Below, in pieces: positions 9,263 through 42,199 of a DNA stretch of 64,000 nt. The notes under the pieces were generated by a model. That model saw only the letters and a list, made by a program, of their open reading frames with translations. It ran no database searches and had not been told where the DNA came from. The first letter of the stretch is position 1. Every line of letters begins with the position of its first letter. Origin of the DNA: Amycolatopsis sp. NBC_00345 (GTDB lineage Bacteria > Actinomycetota > Actinomycetes > Mycobacteriales > Pseudonocardiaceae); the NCBI RefSeq assembly GCF_036116635.1, contig NZ_CP107995.1, forward strand, positions 3,224,001-3,288,000, given 5' to 3'. A program made the position numbers and the translations under genes.

Positions 9263-10441
9263 ATGCCCAGTTCTGCCGAGGACCCGCCCAGCTTGGCCAC
9301 GCTGTCCGCGCCGGTGCTCCAGCCCGCCCCGGACTGGCGGTCGCTGCAAGAATCCCGTGCGGTCGTAAGGGTCCGGACCTACGCCGATGACGACGCGTGG
9401 CTGATCACCCGGTACGCCGAAATCAAGGACCTGCTGACGGGCGCGAAGCTCGGGCGGGCGCATCCGGATCCGCCGAACGCGCCCCAGTTCATCGACTCCC
9501 CGATCCTCGACGAGGCCACCGGCCAGACCGACTACGCGAACGAGATCGCCGACCACCGCCTGATGCGGTCGGTGCTCACGCCGCACTTCTCCCGCTCGCG
9601 GATGGCCGAGCTCGAACCCCGCGTCGCAGGGATCGTCGACGAACTGGTGGCCGATCTGGCGTCCCACGGCCCGCCGGCCGATCTGCTGGAGCTGTTCGCG
9701 AACCCCGTGTCGATGGCCGTCGTGTGCGAGATGATCGGCATTCCCGCCGAAGAGCGCGACCAGGTGGGGCAGCTGCTCGCCGAGGTGAGCATGCTCGGCG
9801 GTGACACCGACGGGCTCGGCCCGCTCGCGGCCGCGCTCGGGCGGCTGATCACCCTCCGGCGGCAGGAGCCGCGCGACGACCTCATTTCCGGCGCCTGTGC
9901 CGCCGGGCTGCCCGATGACGAGATCGCCGACCTGGTCGCCGGGGTGATCTTCGGGTCCCGCGGCGTCGTGAACCATCTCGCCTTCGGTGTCGCGCGGCTG
10001 TGCAGCGACGACCAGCTCCGCGCCGCGGTGACCGCGGATCCCGGGCTGATGCCCGCCGCCGTCGAGGAACTGCTACGCACCGCCAGCGCGGGCGGCGTGA
10101 TCATGCCGCACTACGCGCGGCAGGACCTCGACGTCGACGGAGTCCGCATCCGGACCGGTGATCTGGTGCTGCTCGACCTGGCGCTGGCGAACACCGATCT
10201 GCGCGCCTTCGACGAGCCCGACCGGATCGACCTCACCCGCCCGTCGAACCCGCACCTGACCTTTTCGCACGGCATGTGGCACTGCGTCGGCGCGCCGCTC
10301 GCGCGGATGGAGCTGCGGCTGGCGTTTTCCGCGCTGCTACGGCGTTTCCCCGGTCTGCGCCTGGTTCGGCCGGTGTCGGAGCTCATCGCGCCGGACGACG
10401 AACTCGCGGCCGGGCTGACAGAACTGCTCGTCGCGTGGTGA
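9263..10441 (+). CDS. Cytochrome P450 with atypical I-helix
   Basis: A 392-residue bacterial class I cytochrome P450. The haem loop is FSHGMWHCVGAPLAR with the Cys thiolate near residue 341, and the K-helix motif is EELLR. Length and C-terminus are normal. The oxygen-activating I-helix motif is abnormal: where most family members read AGHET, this reads FGSRG (about residue 230) before a conserved Asn, so both the acid and the Thr are missing. Start ATG 9263 has GGAG seven bases upstream; the frame is open to TTG 9245. It stands 95 bases before the asparagine synthetase and may be co-transcribed. Unusual oxidation chemistry, substrate-assisted proton delivery or loss of function are all possible. 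Confidence 0.9.
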   Translation: MPSSAEDPPSLATLSAPVLQPAPDWRSLQESRAVVRVRTYADDDAWLITRYAEIKDLLTGAKLGRAHPDPPNAPQFIDSPILDEATGQTDYANEIADHRLMRSVLTPHFSRSRMAELEPRVAGIVDELVADLASHGPPADLLELFANPVSMAVVCEMIGIPAEERDQVGQLLAEVSMLGGDTDGLGPLAAALGRLITLRRQEPRDDLISGACAAGLPDDEIADLVAGVIFGSRGVVNHLAFGVARLCSDDQLRAAVTADPGLMPAAVEELLRTASAGGVIMPHYARQDLDVDGVRIRTGDLVLLDLALANTDLRAFDEPDRIDLTRPSNPHLTFSHGMWHCVGAPLARMELRLAFSALLRRFPGLRLVRPVSELIAPDDELAAGLTELLVAW

Positions 10442-10536
10442 GCCGAGGCGCGAAACACTAGAGGTTTCACCGTTCGCCTTCTGCGAGGGTCAGTGGCGGG
10501 CGTACTCCGCGCCTGCCCTCGAAGGGAGTGGGTAAC

Positions 10537-12384
10537 ATGTGCGGTATCACCGGGTGGCTGTCCTTTCAGCGGGACCTGAGGACCGACCGGGCAGCGGTGG
10601 ACGCCATGACCCGCACGATGGTCTGCCGCGGCCCCGACGCCGAAGGTGTCTGGGTGGACCAGCACATCGCGCTCGGCCACCGCCGGCTGGCGGTGATCGA
10701 CCTCGACGGTGGCGCGCAGCCGATGACCGTCGAGACACCGCACGGACCCGTGGCGATGACCTACAGCGGCGAGGCCTACAACTTCACCGAGTTGCGCGAA
10801 GAACTGCGCGGGCGGGGCCATCGGTTCCGGACCGCGAGCGACACGGAGGTCGTGCTGCGCGCCTATCTCGAGTGGGGCGAGGCCGTCGTCGACCGGCTCG
10901 ACGGCATGTACGCGTTCGCGATCTGGGACTCCCGTGACGAGAAACTGGTCCTGGTCCGGGACCGGCTGGGCATCAAGCCGTTCTTCTTCCACCCCACCGA
11001 CGACGGCGTGCTCTTCGGCTCGGAGCCGAAGGCGATCCTGGCCCACCCGATGGTGAAGCGGGTGATCAAGACCGACGGGCTCCGCGAGATGCTGAACGGC
11101 TGGAACACCCCCGGGGTCGCGATCTGGGCCGGGATGCGGGAGGTCCGCCCGGGCGGCCTGGTCGTGGTCGACCACTCCGGCGTGCGTGAGCGGACTTACT
11201 GGACCCTCGAGCCGCACGAGCACACCGACGACCTCGACACGACCATCGCGAACACCCGTGATCTGTTCGACGACATAGTGGGACATCAGCTCGTCGCGGA
11301 CGTGCAGCAGTGCGTCCTGCTGTCCGGCGGGCTGGATTCCAGTTCCCTCACCGTCGTGGCGGCCCGGCAGCTGGCCGCCCAGGGCGAGCGGGTGCACACG
11401 TACTCCGTGGACTTCGTCGGCCGCAACGAATCCTTCCGGCCCGACCTGATGCGGGCCACCCCCGACTCGCCGTTCGTCCACGCCGTCGCCGGCCACATCG
11501 GCTCGGTCCATCAGGACATCGTGCTGCCGTACACCTCCATGGCCGATTGGGAGAACCGCAGGGCGGTCATCGCGGCGCGCGATTTCCCGGTCGGCATGGC
11601 GGACGTCGATGTGCCGCTGTACATGTTGTTCAAGGCCATCCGGGAGCACTCCACGGTCGCGCTGTCCGGCGAGGGCGCGGACGAGGTGTTCGCCGGGTAC
11701 CCGTGGTTCCACATCCCCGAGTTCGCGGACGCCGACGTCTACCCGTGGATGGTCCCGGTCCTGGCCGCCTGGGACGATGCGAACGCGACGGGCTCGATGA
11801 ATCCGGACCTGGTGGCCGCGCTCGACCTGGAGTCCTACTTCAAGGACTCCTACCGCGACGCGGCGGCCGCGGTCGAGTCGCTGCCCGGGGAAGACGAGCA
11901 CGAGCGCCGGATGCGGATCATGTGCCACCTGCACCTCACCCGGTTCCTGCCCATGCTGCTCGACCGCAAGGACCGGATCAGCATGGCGGTCGGCCTGGAG
12001 GTGCGGGTGCCGTACTGCGATCACCGCCTGGTGGACTACGTCTACAACGCCCCCTGGGCGATGAAGACCTTCGACGGCCGCGAAAAGAGCCTTCTTCGCG
12101 CGGCGGCGGGCGAGCTGCTGCCGGGCTCGGTCCGGGACCGGGTGAAGAGCCCGTTCCCGGCCACCCAGGACGACCGCTACGCCGGCGAGCTCCAGCAGAT
12201 GGCCAAGGAACTGGTCCACGACGCGGACCACCCCGTCTTCCAGTTCGCGAACCGCGCCTGGATGGACGAGGTCGTGCGGATGGACCCGGCGGAGATCCCG
12301 GACAGCACCCGCGAAGCCCTCGACCGCACGATCGACATCGCGACGTGGGTCGACATCTATCAGCCGGAGATCCAGCTCGACTGA
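10537..12384 (+). CDS. asnB: Asparagine synthetase (glutamine-hydrolysing)
   Basis: A 615-residue class II glutamine amidotransferase/asparagine synthetase. The protein begins MCGITGW, so the N-terminal nucleophile Cys is exposed after Met removal; this and GAAGGGAG eight bases upstream fix ATG 10537 as the start. Further marks are RGPDAEGVW, the synthetase P-loop LSGGLDSSSL (about 265) and SGEGADEVFAGYPWF (about 378). It would make Asn from Asp, Gln and ATP, or amidate a carboxyl of a secondary metabolite. It lies beside a P450 and LAL regulators, so a role in a biosynthetic cluster is possible, but housekeeping asparagine synthesis cannot be excluded. Confidence 0.9.
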   Translation: MCGITGWLSFQRDLRTDRAAVDAMTRTMVCRGPDAEGVWVDQHIALGHRRLAVIDLDGGAQPMTVETPHGPVAMTYSGEAYNFTELREELRGRGHRFRTASDTEVVLRAYLEWGEAVVDRLDGMYAFAIWDSRDEKLVLVRDRLGIKPFFFHPTDDGVLFGSEPKAILAHPMVKRVIKTDGLREMLNGWNTPGVAIWAGMREVRPGGLVVVDHSGVRERTYWTLEPHEHTDDLDTTIANTRDLFDDIVGHQLVADVQQCVLLSGGLDSSSLTVVAARQLAAQGERVHTYSVDFVGRNESFRPDLMRATPDSPFVHAVAGHIGSVHQDIVLPYTSMADWENRRAVIAARDFPVGMADVDVPLYMLFKAIREHSTVALSGEGADEVFAGYPWFHIPEFADADVYPWMVPVLAAWDDANATGSMNPDLVAALDLESYFKDSYRDAAAAVESLPGEDEHERRMRIMCHLHLTRFLPMLLDRKDRISMAVGLEVRVPYCDHRLVDYVYNAPWAMKTFDGREKSLLRAAAGELLPGSVRDRVKSPFPATQDDRYAGELQQMAKELVHDADHPVFQFANRAWMDEVVRMDPAEIPDSTREALDRTIDIATWVDIYQPEIQLD

Positions 12385-12441
12385 GACCCCGCGGGCCCCG
12401 GCCGGAAGGCGGTGCTGCCTGCGGTGGGCCCGGACCCGAGT

Positions 12442-12492
12442 CCGTCAAGGACTCCTTACCCGCGTCGGACGCGGGTAAGGAGTCCTTGACGG
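12442..12492. repeat. 51-nt perfect palindrome, family A copy 1
   Basis: A perfect inverted repeat with 25-nt arms around a single central G (12467). The left arm begins CCGTCAAGGACTCCTTACCC and ends CGCGTC. It sits between the convergent stops of the asparagine synthetase and a LAL gene, where a bidirectional terminator is expected, but no T-tract follows. A second copy occurs inside the NRPS gene (29537-29589), with differences that are matched in both arms. Confidence 0.93.
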
Positions 12493-12524
12493 CCCTTCAC
12501 CCAGCTCCCGTCGTCCGGCCCGCC

Positions 12525-15245
12525 CTAGCCCGGCGAGGCCGGTGCGTCGTGGGCGGCGCCGAGTGAGTCGACCAGCCCGGCCCGGCCGTCGACACCCAGC
12601 TTCCGGTACGAATTCGTCAGGTGCTTTTCCACCGCGCGCCGCGACACTCCGAGCTGCTCCGCGATTTCCGCGTTGGTCAGGCTGCGCAGCGCCATCCCCG
12701 CCACGGTGTTCTCGGCCGGGGTCAGCGCCGCCCGCCCCCCGGTCGCGGGCCCTGGCGACGGTCCGTTGTCGGGTGCCCCCACGTCTTCGGCCGGCTCGCT
12801 CATCCCGCAGGCCTTGGCCAGTTCCTGGCCCTGCCAAAGGTGTTTCGGCCCGTCCGGCGCACCGGCATCGACCAGCCGGCGGCCGAGGGTGACCAGCGCC
12901 TTGGCCAGTTCGAGCCGGTCCGCCGACCGCCCGAGGACCTCGACGGACTCGCGCAGCAGGCTGATCCCCCCGCCGCCGGGGGTGACCATCCCCCGGATCC
13001 GCAGCGCTTGGCCCACCGTGGACGGCGCTCCCCACGATTCGGCGAGGGCCTGGTGTTCTTCGGCCAGCGCCACCGCCTCCGGGCCACGGTCCAGCCGGTG
13101 CTGGGCCATCGCGGCGCCGGCTCGCCAGCCGTACAACGCGGGGTTGGACCAGCCGATGCGCTCCAGCTGCCGCCCGCATCCGGCGAAGTGGTCCAGACCG
13201 ATCTCCGGCCGGCCGTGCGAAAGGGCCAGGAAGCCTTGCAGCAGCCGCAAAACCGCGCTGCCACGCGCGTCCGCCTGGTCGTATTGCCGCGCCGCGAGCA
13301 CCTGTTCCCCCAGCGCCGTGTCGGCCGTCGTGATCGCGACGGACGCCTGCGCGATCATCACCGGCCCGGTGGTCTCCTCGCCGTCGGCCTCGGCCTGCTC
13401 GGCCGCCCGGGCGGCGCTCGCGCGGGCTTCGGCCGCCTGCCCGGTGGCCAGGAAGACCAGGGCCCGCTCGGCCTCGATCAGCGACTCGGCCGCGACCGCC
13501 TGCTGACGTTGGGCCTGCGCCAGCGCGAGGTCGAGCCAGCCGGCCACGTCCCCGGTCGAATCCGTCGCGACCAGGATCGGCACCAGGCAGGCCAGCGCCG
13601 TGGAGACGTGCGTGAAAGAGGCCGGTTCCCGCTCGAGGATCCGGTGCCCCAGCCAGGACGCCTCGGCCGCGGGCAGCGCCGCGGAAACCGTGCCCGCGTG
13701 AAGGAGCACAACGGCCTGTTCGCGCTCGGCGCCGGTCGACAGCGGCAGGTCCCGGCCGTGTCCCAGCAGCAGCCCGGTCGCGACGGAGACCTCCCGGGGG
13801 CTTTCCAGCCGCGTGTAACGCAGGCGCGCGGCGAGCCGTACCGCGGTCTCCCGGGTCGGCCCGCCGGCGCGCGCCGGGTCGCCGAGCTCGGCCGCGACCT
13901 CGGTGACGATCCGGGCGACCGGCGGGCTGGCCCGGATCGTCGCCGGCGAGATCAGCGCCGCCGCGGCCGCGCGTTCGCCGAGTGTGCCCAGCGACGGCAT
14001 GGCCTGGCACAGATGCCGGACCGACCACGCCGAGTCGAACGCCCGCTCCGCGACGGCCAGCCCGACGAGCAGCGCGGCCCGCTCGGCGGTATCACCGGAG
14101 ACGGTGAGCAGCGCCCGGCGCAGGTAGCGCGCGGCGTCCTTCGGGCTGCCGCGCCGCAGGCTCATCTCCGCGCCCTGGCGCAGGACGTCGATCTCCCAGC
14201 GGTCCAGCTCCCCCGCCATCGCCCGCACGTGGTCGGCCGCGACCTCGGCCGAGGCCCCGGCGGCGTGCAGCGCGCGGGCCGCCGCCCGATGCAGCCGGTC
14301 GTGCCGATCGGTCGGCAGGGAGCTCGCGACGGCCTGCCCGAGGCCGCGGCTCACGAACCGCGGCGGCCTCCCCCCGGTCGTCAAGCCGAGACCCTCCAGC
14401 GTCAGCAACGCCTCCTCGACCTCGGCGGAGCCGAGCCCGGTGAGCCGGCCGAGCAGGTCCGCCTCGGCCTGGTCCCCGAGCACGACCATCGCCCCGGCCA
14501 GTTCGCGCGCCGGGCCGGGGGCTTCCTCCAGCCGCGCCAGCCGCGGCGCCAGCAGCACTTCCTCGCTCAGCGGACGGACCTGGCCCGCGGCGGCCGTCCA
14601 CGGCCGGACCCCGGCCGCGGCGAGGCCGCCCATCAGCACGGTCAGCAGCTCCGGGTTCCCGTCCGTGGCCTGCCGGCACGCGGCCGCGAACTCGGGATCG
14701 CAGGTTTCCCGGAGCCGGCCGGTGACGAACCGCGCGGTGCCGCCCAGCGAGAGGTTCGCCGCGCCCACGTCGTAGGTCGCGGCCGTGAGCCCCCCTCGGA
14801 GCGCCGGGCCCGAGTCGTGCCCGTGGGCGCCGGCTGTGCCGGCGAACACCACCGGCAGTCCGTCCAAGTGCTTGCCCAGCCGGCCGAGCAGCTCCACGGA
14901 TTCCGGGTCGCCCCAGTGCAAGTCGTCGATCAGCAGCAGCGTGACGTGGTCGTCGTCGAGGGTTTCCAGCAGCGAGTCCAGCCCGATCCGCTCGTCCCGC
15001 TCGGGCAGCCGGGCCCCGAAGAGCTGGCGCACGATCCCGAACGGGAAGGTCCGTTCCGCCTCGGCGCCCACGGCCCGCAGCACCCGGGTCCCCGGCGAAG
15101 CCACCGCCATCCGGGCGAGTGCGTCCAGCAGCGCGGTCTTCCCGGATCCCCGCGGACCGCTGATCAGGACCACCGAGCCGGACCCGGCCTGTGCCTCGCC
15201 GAACGCCCGGCTCAGCACCGCCAGCTCGGCTTCCCGTTCCAGCAT
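12525..15245 (-). CDS. LAL-family LuxR transcriptional regulator
   Basis: A 906-residue LAL regulator. It starts MLEREAELAVL, has the P-loop SGPRGSGKTALL (about 29-40), Walker B VTLLLIDDLHWGD (about 101) and a C-terminal LuxR HTH (SLTNAEIAEQLGVSRRAVE, YRKLGVDGR). Start ATG 15245 lies only 7 bases after the stop of the next LAL gene upstream, so the two are one transcription unit and probably translationally coupled. The order with the siderophore genes is NRPS, MbtH, LAL, LAL on the same strand, but 215 bases separate MbtH from the first LAL. Which cluster it controls is not shown by the sequence. Confidence 0.88.
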   Translation of the reverse strand: MLEREAELAVLSRAFGEAQAGSGSVVLISGPRGSGKTALLDALARMAVASPGTRVLRAVGAEAERTFPFGIVRQLFGARLPERDERIGLDSLLETLDDDHVTLLLIDDLHWGDPESVELLGRLGKHLDGLPVVFAGTAGAHGHDSGPALRGGLTAATYDVGAANLSLGGTARFVTGRLRETCDPEFAAACRQATDGNPELLTVLMGGLAAAGVRPWTAAAGQVRPLSEEVLLAPRLARLEEAPGPARELAGAMVVLGDQAEADLLGRLTGLGSAEVEEALLTLEGLGLTTGGRPPRFVSRGLGQAVASSLPTDRHDRLHRAAARALHAAGASAEVAADHVRAMAGELDRWEIDVLRQGAEMSLRRGSPKDAARYLRRALLTVSGDTAERAALLVGLAVAERAFDSAWSVRHLCQAMPSLGTLGERAAAAALISPATIRASPPVARIVTEVAAELGDPARAGGPTRETAVRLAARLRYTRLESPREVSVATGLLLGHGRDLPLSTGAEREQAVVLLHAGTVSAALPAAEASWLGHRILEREPASFTHVSTALACLVPILVATDSTGDVAGWLDLALAQAQRQQAVAAESLIEAERALVFLATGQAAEARASAARAAEQAEADGEETTGPVMIAQASVAITTADTALGEQVLAARQYDQADARGSAVLRLLQGFLALSHGRPEIGLDHFAGCGRQLERIGWSNPALYGWRAGAAMAQHRLDRGPEAVALAEEHQALAESWGAPSTVGQALRIRGMVTPGGGGISLLRESVEVLGRSADRLELAKALVTLGRRLVDAGAPDGPKHLWQGQELAKACGMSEPAEDVGAPDNGPSPGPATGGRAALTPAENTVAGMALRSLTNAEIAEQLGVSRRAVEKHLTNSYRKLGVDGRAGLVDSLGAAHDAPASPG

Positions 15246-15252
15246 GGCCGCC

Positions 15253-17952
15253 TCAGCCTTCCGCCGGGGCTCTGCCGGACTCGAACAACGGCGCCAGCTC
15301 GGCCCGGCTCACCACGCCCAGTTTCCGGTAGACACTGGTCAGGTGGAGCTCCACGGTGCGCAGGCTGATCGACAGCTCATCGGCGATCTCGGCGTTGCTC
15401 GCCCCGCGCGCGACGATTCCGGCGACTTTCCGCTCCCGTCCGGTGAGCAGGTCGACCCGGTCGCCGACGACCCGCGACATCCGGCCGCCGGCGGCGACGA
15501 GAAGATCCCGCGCGGTCTTCGCCGACGCCCAGCCGCCGCGCTGGACCGAAAGGTCGACGGAACGGCGGAGGTGCTCCCGGGCCGCGACCGGGTCCTCGGC
15601 CCGGAGCAACGCCATGCCGAGCAGCGCTTCGGCCCGCGCGTGATCGGATTTCGCCGCGGTGCCGGTCAGCAGTTCGGTGGCCTCGGTGAGCGCGTCGAGC
15701 GCCTGCGGGCCGCGGATGACGGTCCCCTTGGCCATCAACACGAGTGCGGACGCCCGCGCGGTGCCCCAGCGCTTCGCCAGCTCTTCGCCCCGTTCGACGA
15801 GCGCCGCGGCCTCGCCCGCCCGTCCCATCCGGGCCAGCAGGCTGGCCGCGTGCAGCCACCACGGGGCGTACACCGGATTCCTGATCCCGCCTTCGTCGAG
15901 GAGCTCGCCGCAGCGCAGGGCGCAGGCCAGCGCCGTGTCCAGATCCTGACGGAACCACGCCACCGCCGACTTCGCCAGCAGGAAGTAGTGCTCGTCCGGT
16001 GAAACGCCGTGACGGTGGGCCGCTTCGAGCGCCTCCTCCGCCCCGTCGACGTCACCCTGGTTGAACAGCACCAGCGCCTGGACCGGCCGGTGCAGCGTCA
16101 CCTCGGCGCCCCACGGCGCGCGGTCGGTGACCTCGACGGCGTCGGTGACCGCGAGCGCGGCCTCGGTGATCTCCCCCGCGCTCGCCAGGATCCAGGCCTT
16201 CGTGGTCAACGCGAGCAGCTCGGTCCACGGTGCCCGGCGCCGCACGCCGCCCCGGTGGGCCTTGCCGACCCCGGCGATCGCCTCGTCGAATTCGTCCGCG
16301 AGGAACAGCACGACCGAGGCGGCCGACGCGGTCCAGCCCGTCCTCGGCTGCGGACCGCTCAACGCCCGGCGCGCGAGATCGGCCGCGATGGTCGCGGAGG
16401 TCCCGCGCATCGTGGCCAGCAAGGCCTGCGCCACCAGCGCCTGACGCTCGGCGGGGGTGTCACCGGGCACGTCGAGGGGGCGCTCACGGAGCACGGCGGC
16501 CGGGGCGGGCTGCCTCAGCCGGACCAATGCCTCCAGCCGCACGCGGGCCTCGAACTCCTCTGCCGTCTCCGCTCCGTCTCCGGTTCCCAGCGCCACCAGT
16601 GCCTCGGAGAGAACGGCCGGTCGCGGCCGGACCCCCGGCACGGTCAGGGAGATCGCGGCGAGCAGCTCGGCGACCACCGCCCGGGCGTGGGGCTCCATGA
16701 CCCGCGGCAGGACTTCTTCGAGCAGGGGCGCGGCCCGCCAGGGGTCGACTTCGACCAGTGCCGCGGCGAGGTCGATCCGCTCGTCCGTGCCCTCGGCATC
16801 GGTCTCGACCAGCCGGGCCAGGCAGCGCAGCACGAACCCGGAGTTCCAGCCGAAGCCGCCCGCCCGCGCGAGCAGCTCGCGCATCCAGGGCTCGTCCAGC
16901 GTGTCCAGGGCGAGGAGCTGATCGGCGACGCGCCACGGCGGCGCCCCCGCGTCGTTGAGGATGCGCGCCGCACGCCGTCTCAGATCCGCTCGCTCGTCCT
17001 CGCCGAGTTCGTCGAGCACGGCCGAGAGGACGTCGAGCCGACGGTCCTCGTCACCGCTTCCGGGAACGGCATAGCCCTTCAGCAGATCGAAAGCGGCGAC
17101 GACAGCCGGGACCGGCAGGGCCGCGAGACTCGACACCAGATCCGCGTCGAAAGCCTTGAGCACCGCCGCCGCGCACGCGACCCGCCGCAGTGGTTCGGGC
17201 CACCGGGCCAGTCGCTCCCGCACCGCGACGCGGACCAGGCCGCGGCTGAGCTCGGCGACGCGGAGCGCCCCCGCCTCGTCCGGTCGCCCGCCTTGCTCCC
17301 GGACCGCGCCGAGCAGCCGGAGCAGGAATCGCGGGTTGCCTTCGGAGGCCTTGGCACAGGCCAGGGCGAAGTCCGGTGCCGGTGACCGGTGCAGCTCCCG
17401 GCGGATCACCTCGGCGACCTCGGCTTGACCGAGCGGAGCCGGTTCGATCACCCGCGCGCGACCCGCGGCGGCGACCCCGGCCAGCCGCCGGTCGTACGGG
17501 ACGGGACCGTCGGCGCACTCGGCCAGCACCACCAGCAACGGCAGCTCCGCACCCCGGCGCAGCAGGAATTCGAGCCACCGCAAGGACTTGTCGTCGCACG
17601 AGTCGGCGTTGTCCAGCACCAGCACGAGCGGGGCTTCACGGACCAGGTCGAGCGCGACCCGGCTGAGCTCCCGCAACGCCCGGTGCTCGTCGTCCGGCAG
17701 CGGGTGCCCGGGACCGAGCCCCAGCAGGCTCCGGGCCGTCGCGTAGGGGGCCCGGTCGCCGGAGGCCCGCAGCACGGTTCCTTCGTCGCCGATCCGGCCC
17801 AGCACCGCGGTTTTCCCGATCCCCGAGGGACCCCGCACGATGACCAGCCGCGCCGAACCCGCCCGCGCGGCCGTGCCCGAGGCGGCCAGTGCCGCGAGTT
17901 CCGCCGACCGTCCGACCAGGCCCGGGCCGGCTTCCGTGAGATGACGCGACAC
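15253..17952 (-). CDS. LAL-family LuxR transcriptional regulator
   Basis: An 899-residue LAL regulator with P-loop RGPSGIGKTAVL (about 39-50), a Walker B-like segment LVLVLDNADSCDD (about 110) and a C-terminal LuxR HTH (GASNAEIADELSISLRTVE, YRKLGVVSR). I place the start at GTG 17952 because GGAGGG lies eight bases upstream and the protein then begins SRHLTEAGPGLVGRSAE, as is normal for the class. The frame is open to GTG 18042 without similarity. It is the fourth LAL protein in 18 kb and the first gene of a LAL pair. Confidence 0.86.
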   Translation of the reverse strand: MSRHLTEAGPGLVGRSAELAALAASGTAARAGSARLVIVRGPSGIGKTAVLGRIGDEGTVLRASGDRAPYATARSLLGLGPGHPLPDDEHRALRELSRVALDLVREAPLVLVLDNADSCDDKSLRWLEFLLRRGAELPLLVVLAECADGPVPYDRRLAGVAAAGRARVIEPAPLGQAEVAEVIRRELHRSPAPDFALACAKASEGNPRFLLRLLGAVREQGGRPDEAGALRVAELSRGLVRVAVRERLARWPEPLRRVACAAAVLKAFDADLVSSLAALPVPAVVAAFDLLKGYAVPGSGDEDRRLDVLSAVLDELGEDERADLRRRAARILNDAGAPPWRVADQLLALDTLDEPWMRELLARAGGFGWNSGFVLRCLARLVETDAEGTDERIDLAAALVEVDPWRAAPLLEEVLPRVMEPHARAVVAELLAAISLTVPGVRPRPAVLSEALVALGTGDGAETAEEFEARVRLEALVRLRQPAPAAVLRERPLDVPGDTPAERQALVAQALLATMRGTSATIAADLARRALSGPQPRTGWTASAASVVLFLADEFDEAIAGVGKAHRGGVRRRAPWTELLALTTKAWILASAGEITEAALAVTDAVEVTDRAPWGAEVTLHRPVQALVLFNQGDVDGAEEALEAAHRHGVSPDEHYFLLAKSAVAWFRQDLDTALACALRCGELLDEGGIRNPVYAPWWLHAASLLARMGRAGEAAALVERGEELAKRWGTARASALVLMAKGTVIRGPQALDALTEATELLTGTAAKSDHARAEALLGMALLRAEDPVAAREHLRRSVDLSVQRGGWASAKTARDLLVAAGGRMSRVVGDRVDLLTGRERKVAGIVARGASNAEIADELSISLRTVELHLTSVYRKLGVVSRAELAPLFESGRAPAEG

Positions 17953-18167
17953 GACAGCCCTCCGTCCCGCCGGTACGCTCGGTCTACCAGCAAGAAGTGG
18001 GCGGAAAACCAAACTCGGCGCCAAGAGGCAAGGACCTTGCACTGATGTACACGGCCCCGGACCGGGCGCTGGACTACGATCTGCGATGCGGTTTTTGTCC
18101 GCTTAGCCGCGTTTACCCGGCGTAACGCCTTCCGTCGCAGGTGTCCGCAATGGACCGTCGGGCCGGG

Positions 18168-18377
18168 TCAGGATTCCATCGCCTCGATCAGCGACTTCGG
18201 CCGCAGGTCGGTCCAGTTCTGTTCGACGTGGTCAAGGCACTCCTGACGGGCGGCGGGGCCGAAGGCCGTGGTCCAGCCGGCCGGGACGGCGACGAACTCG
18301 GGCCACAGGCTGTGCTGGCCCTCGTCGTTGACCAGGACCAGGTAGCTGCCATCGGGGTTCTCAAAGGGGTTGGTCAT
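18168..18377 (-). CDS. MbtH-like NRPS accessory protein
   Basis: A 69-residue MbtH-like protein, a small chaperone that binds NRPS adenylation domains and is often needed for their solubility or activity. The family signature is complete: NDEGQHSLWPEFVAVPAGW, then CLDHVEQNWTDLRPKSL. Start ATG 18377 has GGAAAAGAAG just upstream. It begins 21 bases after the NRPS stop on the same strand, so it is surely co-transcribed and probably serves that synthetase. Confidence 0.96.
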   Translation of the reverse strand: MTNPFENPDGSYLVLVNDEGQHSLWPEFVAVPAGWTTAFGPAARQECLDHVEQNWTDLRPKSLIEAMES

Positions 18378-18398
18378 TCTTCTTTTCCTTTCCCTGCT

Positions 18399-42107
<23,709 letters not shown>

Positions 42108-42153
42108 CTGCGAGCCTCCACCGTTCACTGAAGCTGGTCACCTGGGCACCAGG

Positions 42154-42199
42154 CTCGTGAGTGTTGATGCCGGTTAGAACCGTCATCAACACTCACGAG
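42154..42199. repeat. 46-nt palindrome, family B copy 1
   Basis: Arms CTCGTGAGTGTTGATG and CATCAACACTCACGAG pair perfectly over 16 bases. After one mismatch (42170/42183) the inner CGGTT/AACCG pairs again around a two-base centre. The repeat abuts the hydroxylase stop codon (42200-42202) and lies 46 bases before the NRPS start, so it separates two genes read in the same direction. It could terminate or attenuate transcription into the NRPS, or be a mobile palindromic repeat. No T-tract follows. Confidence 0.9.
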
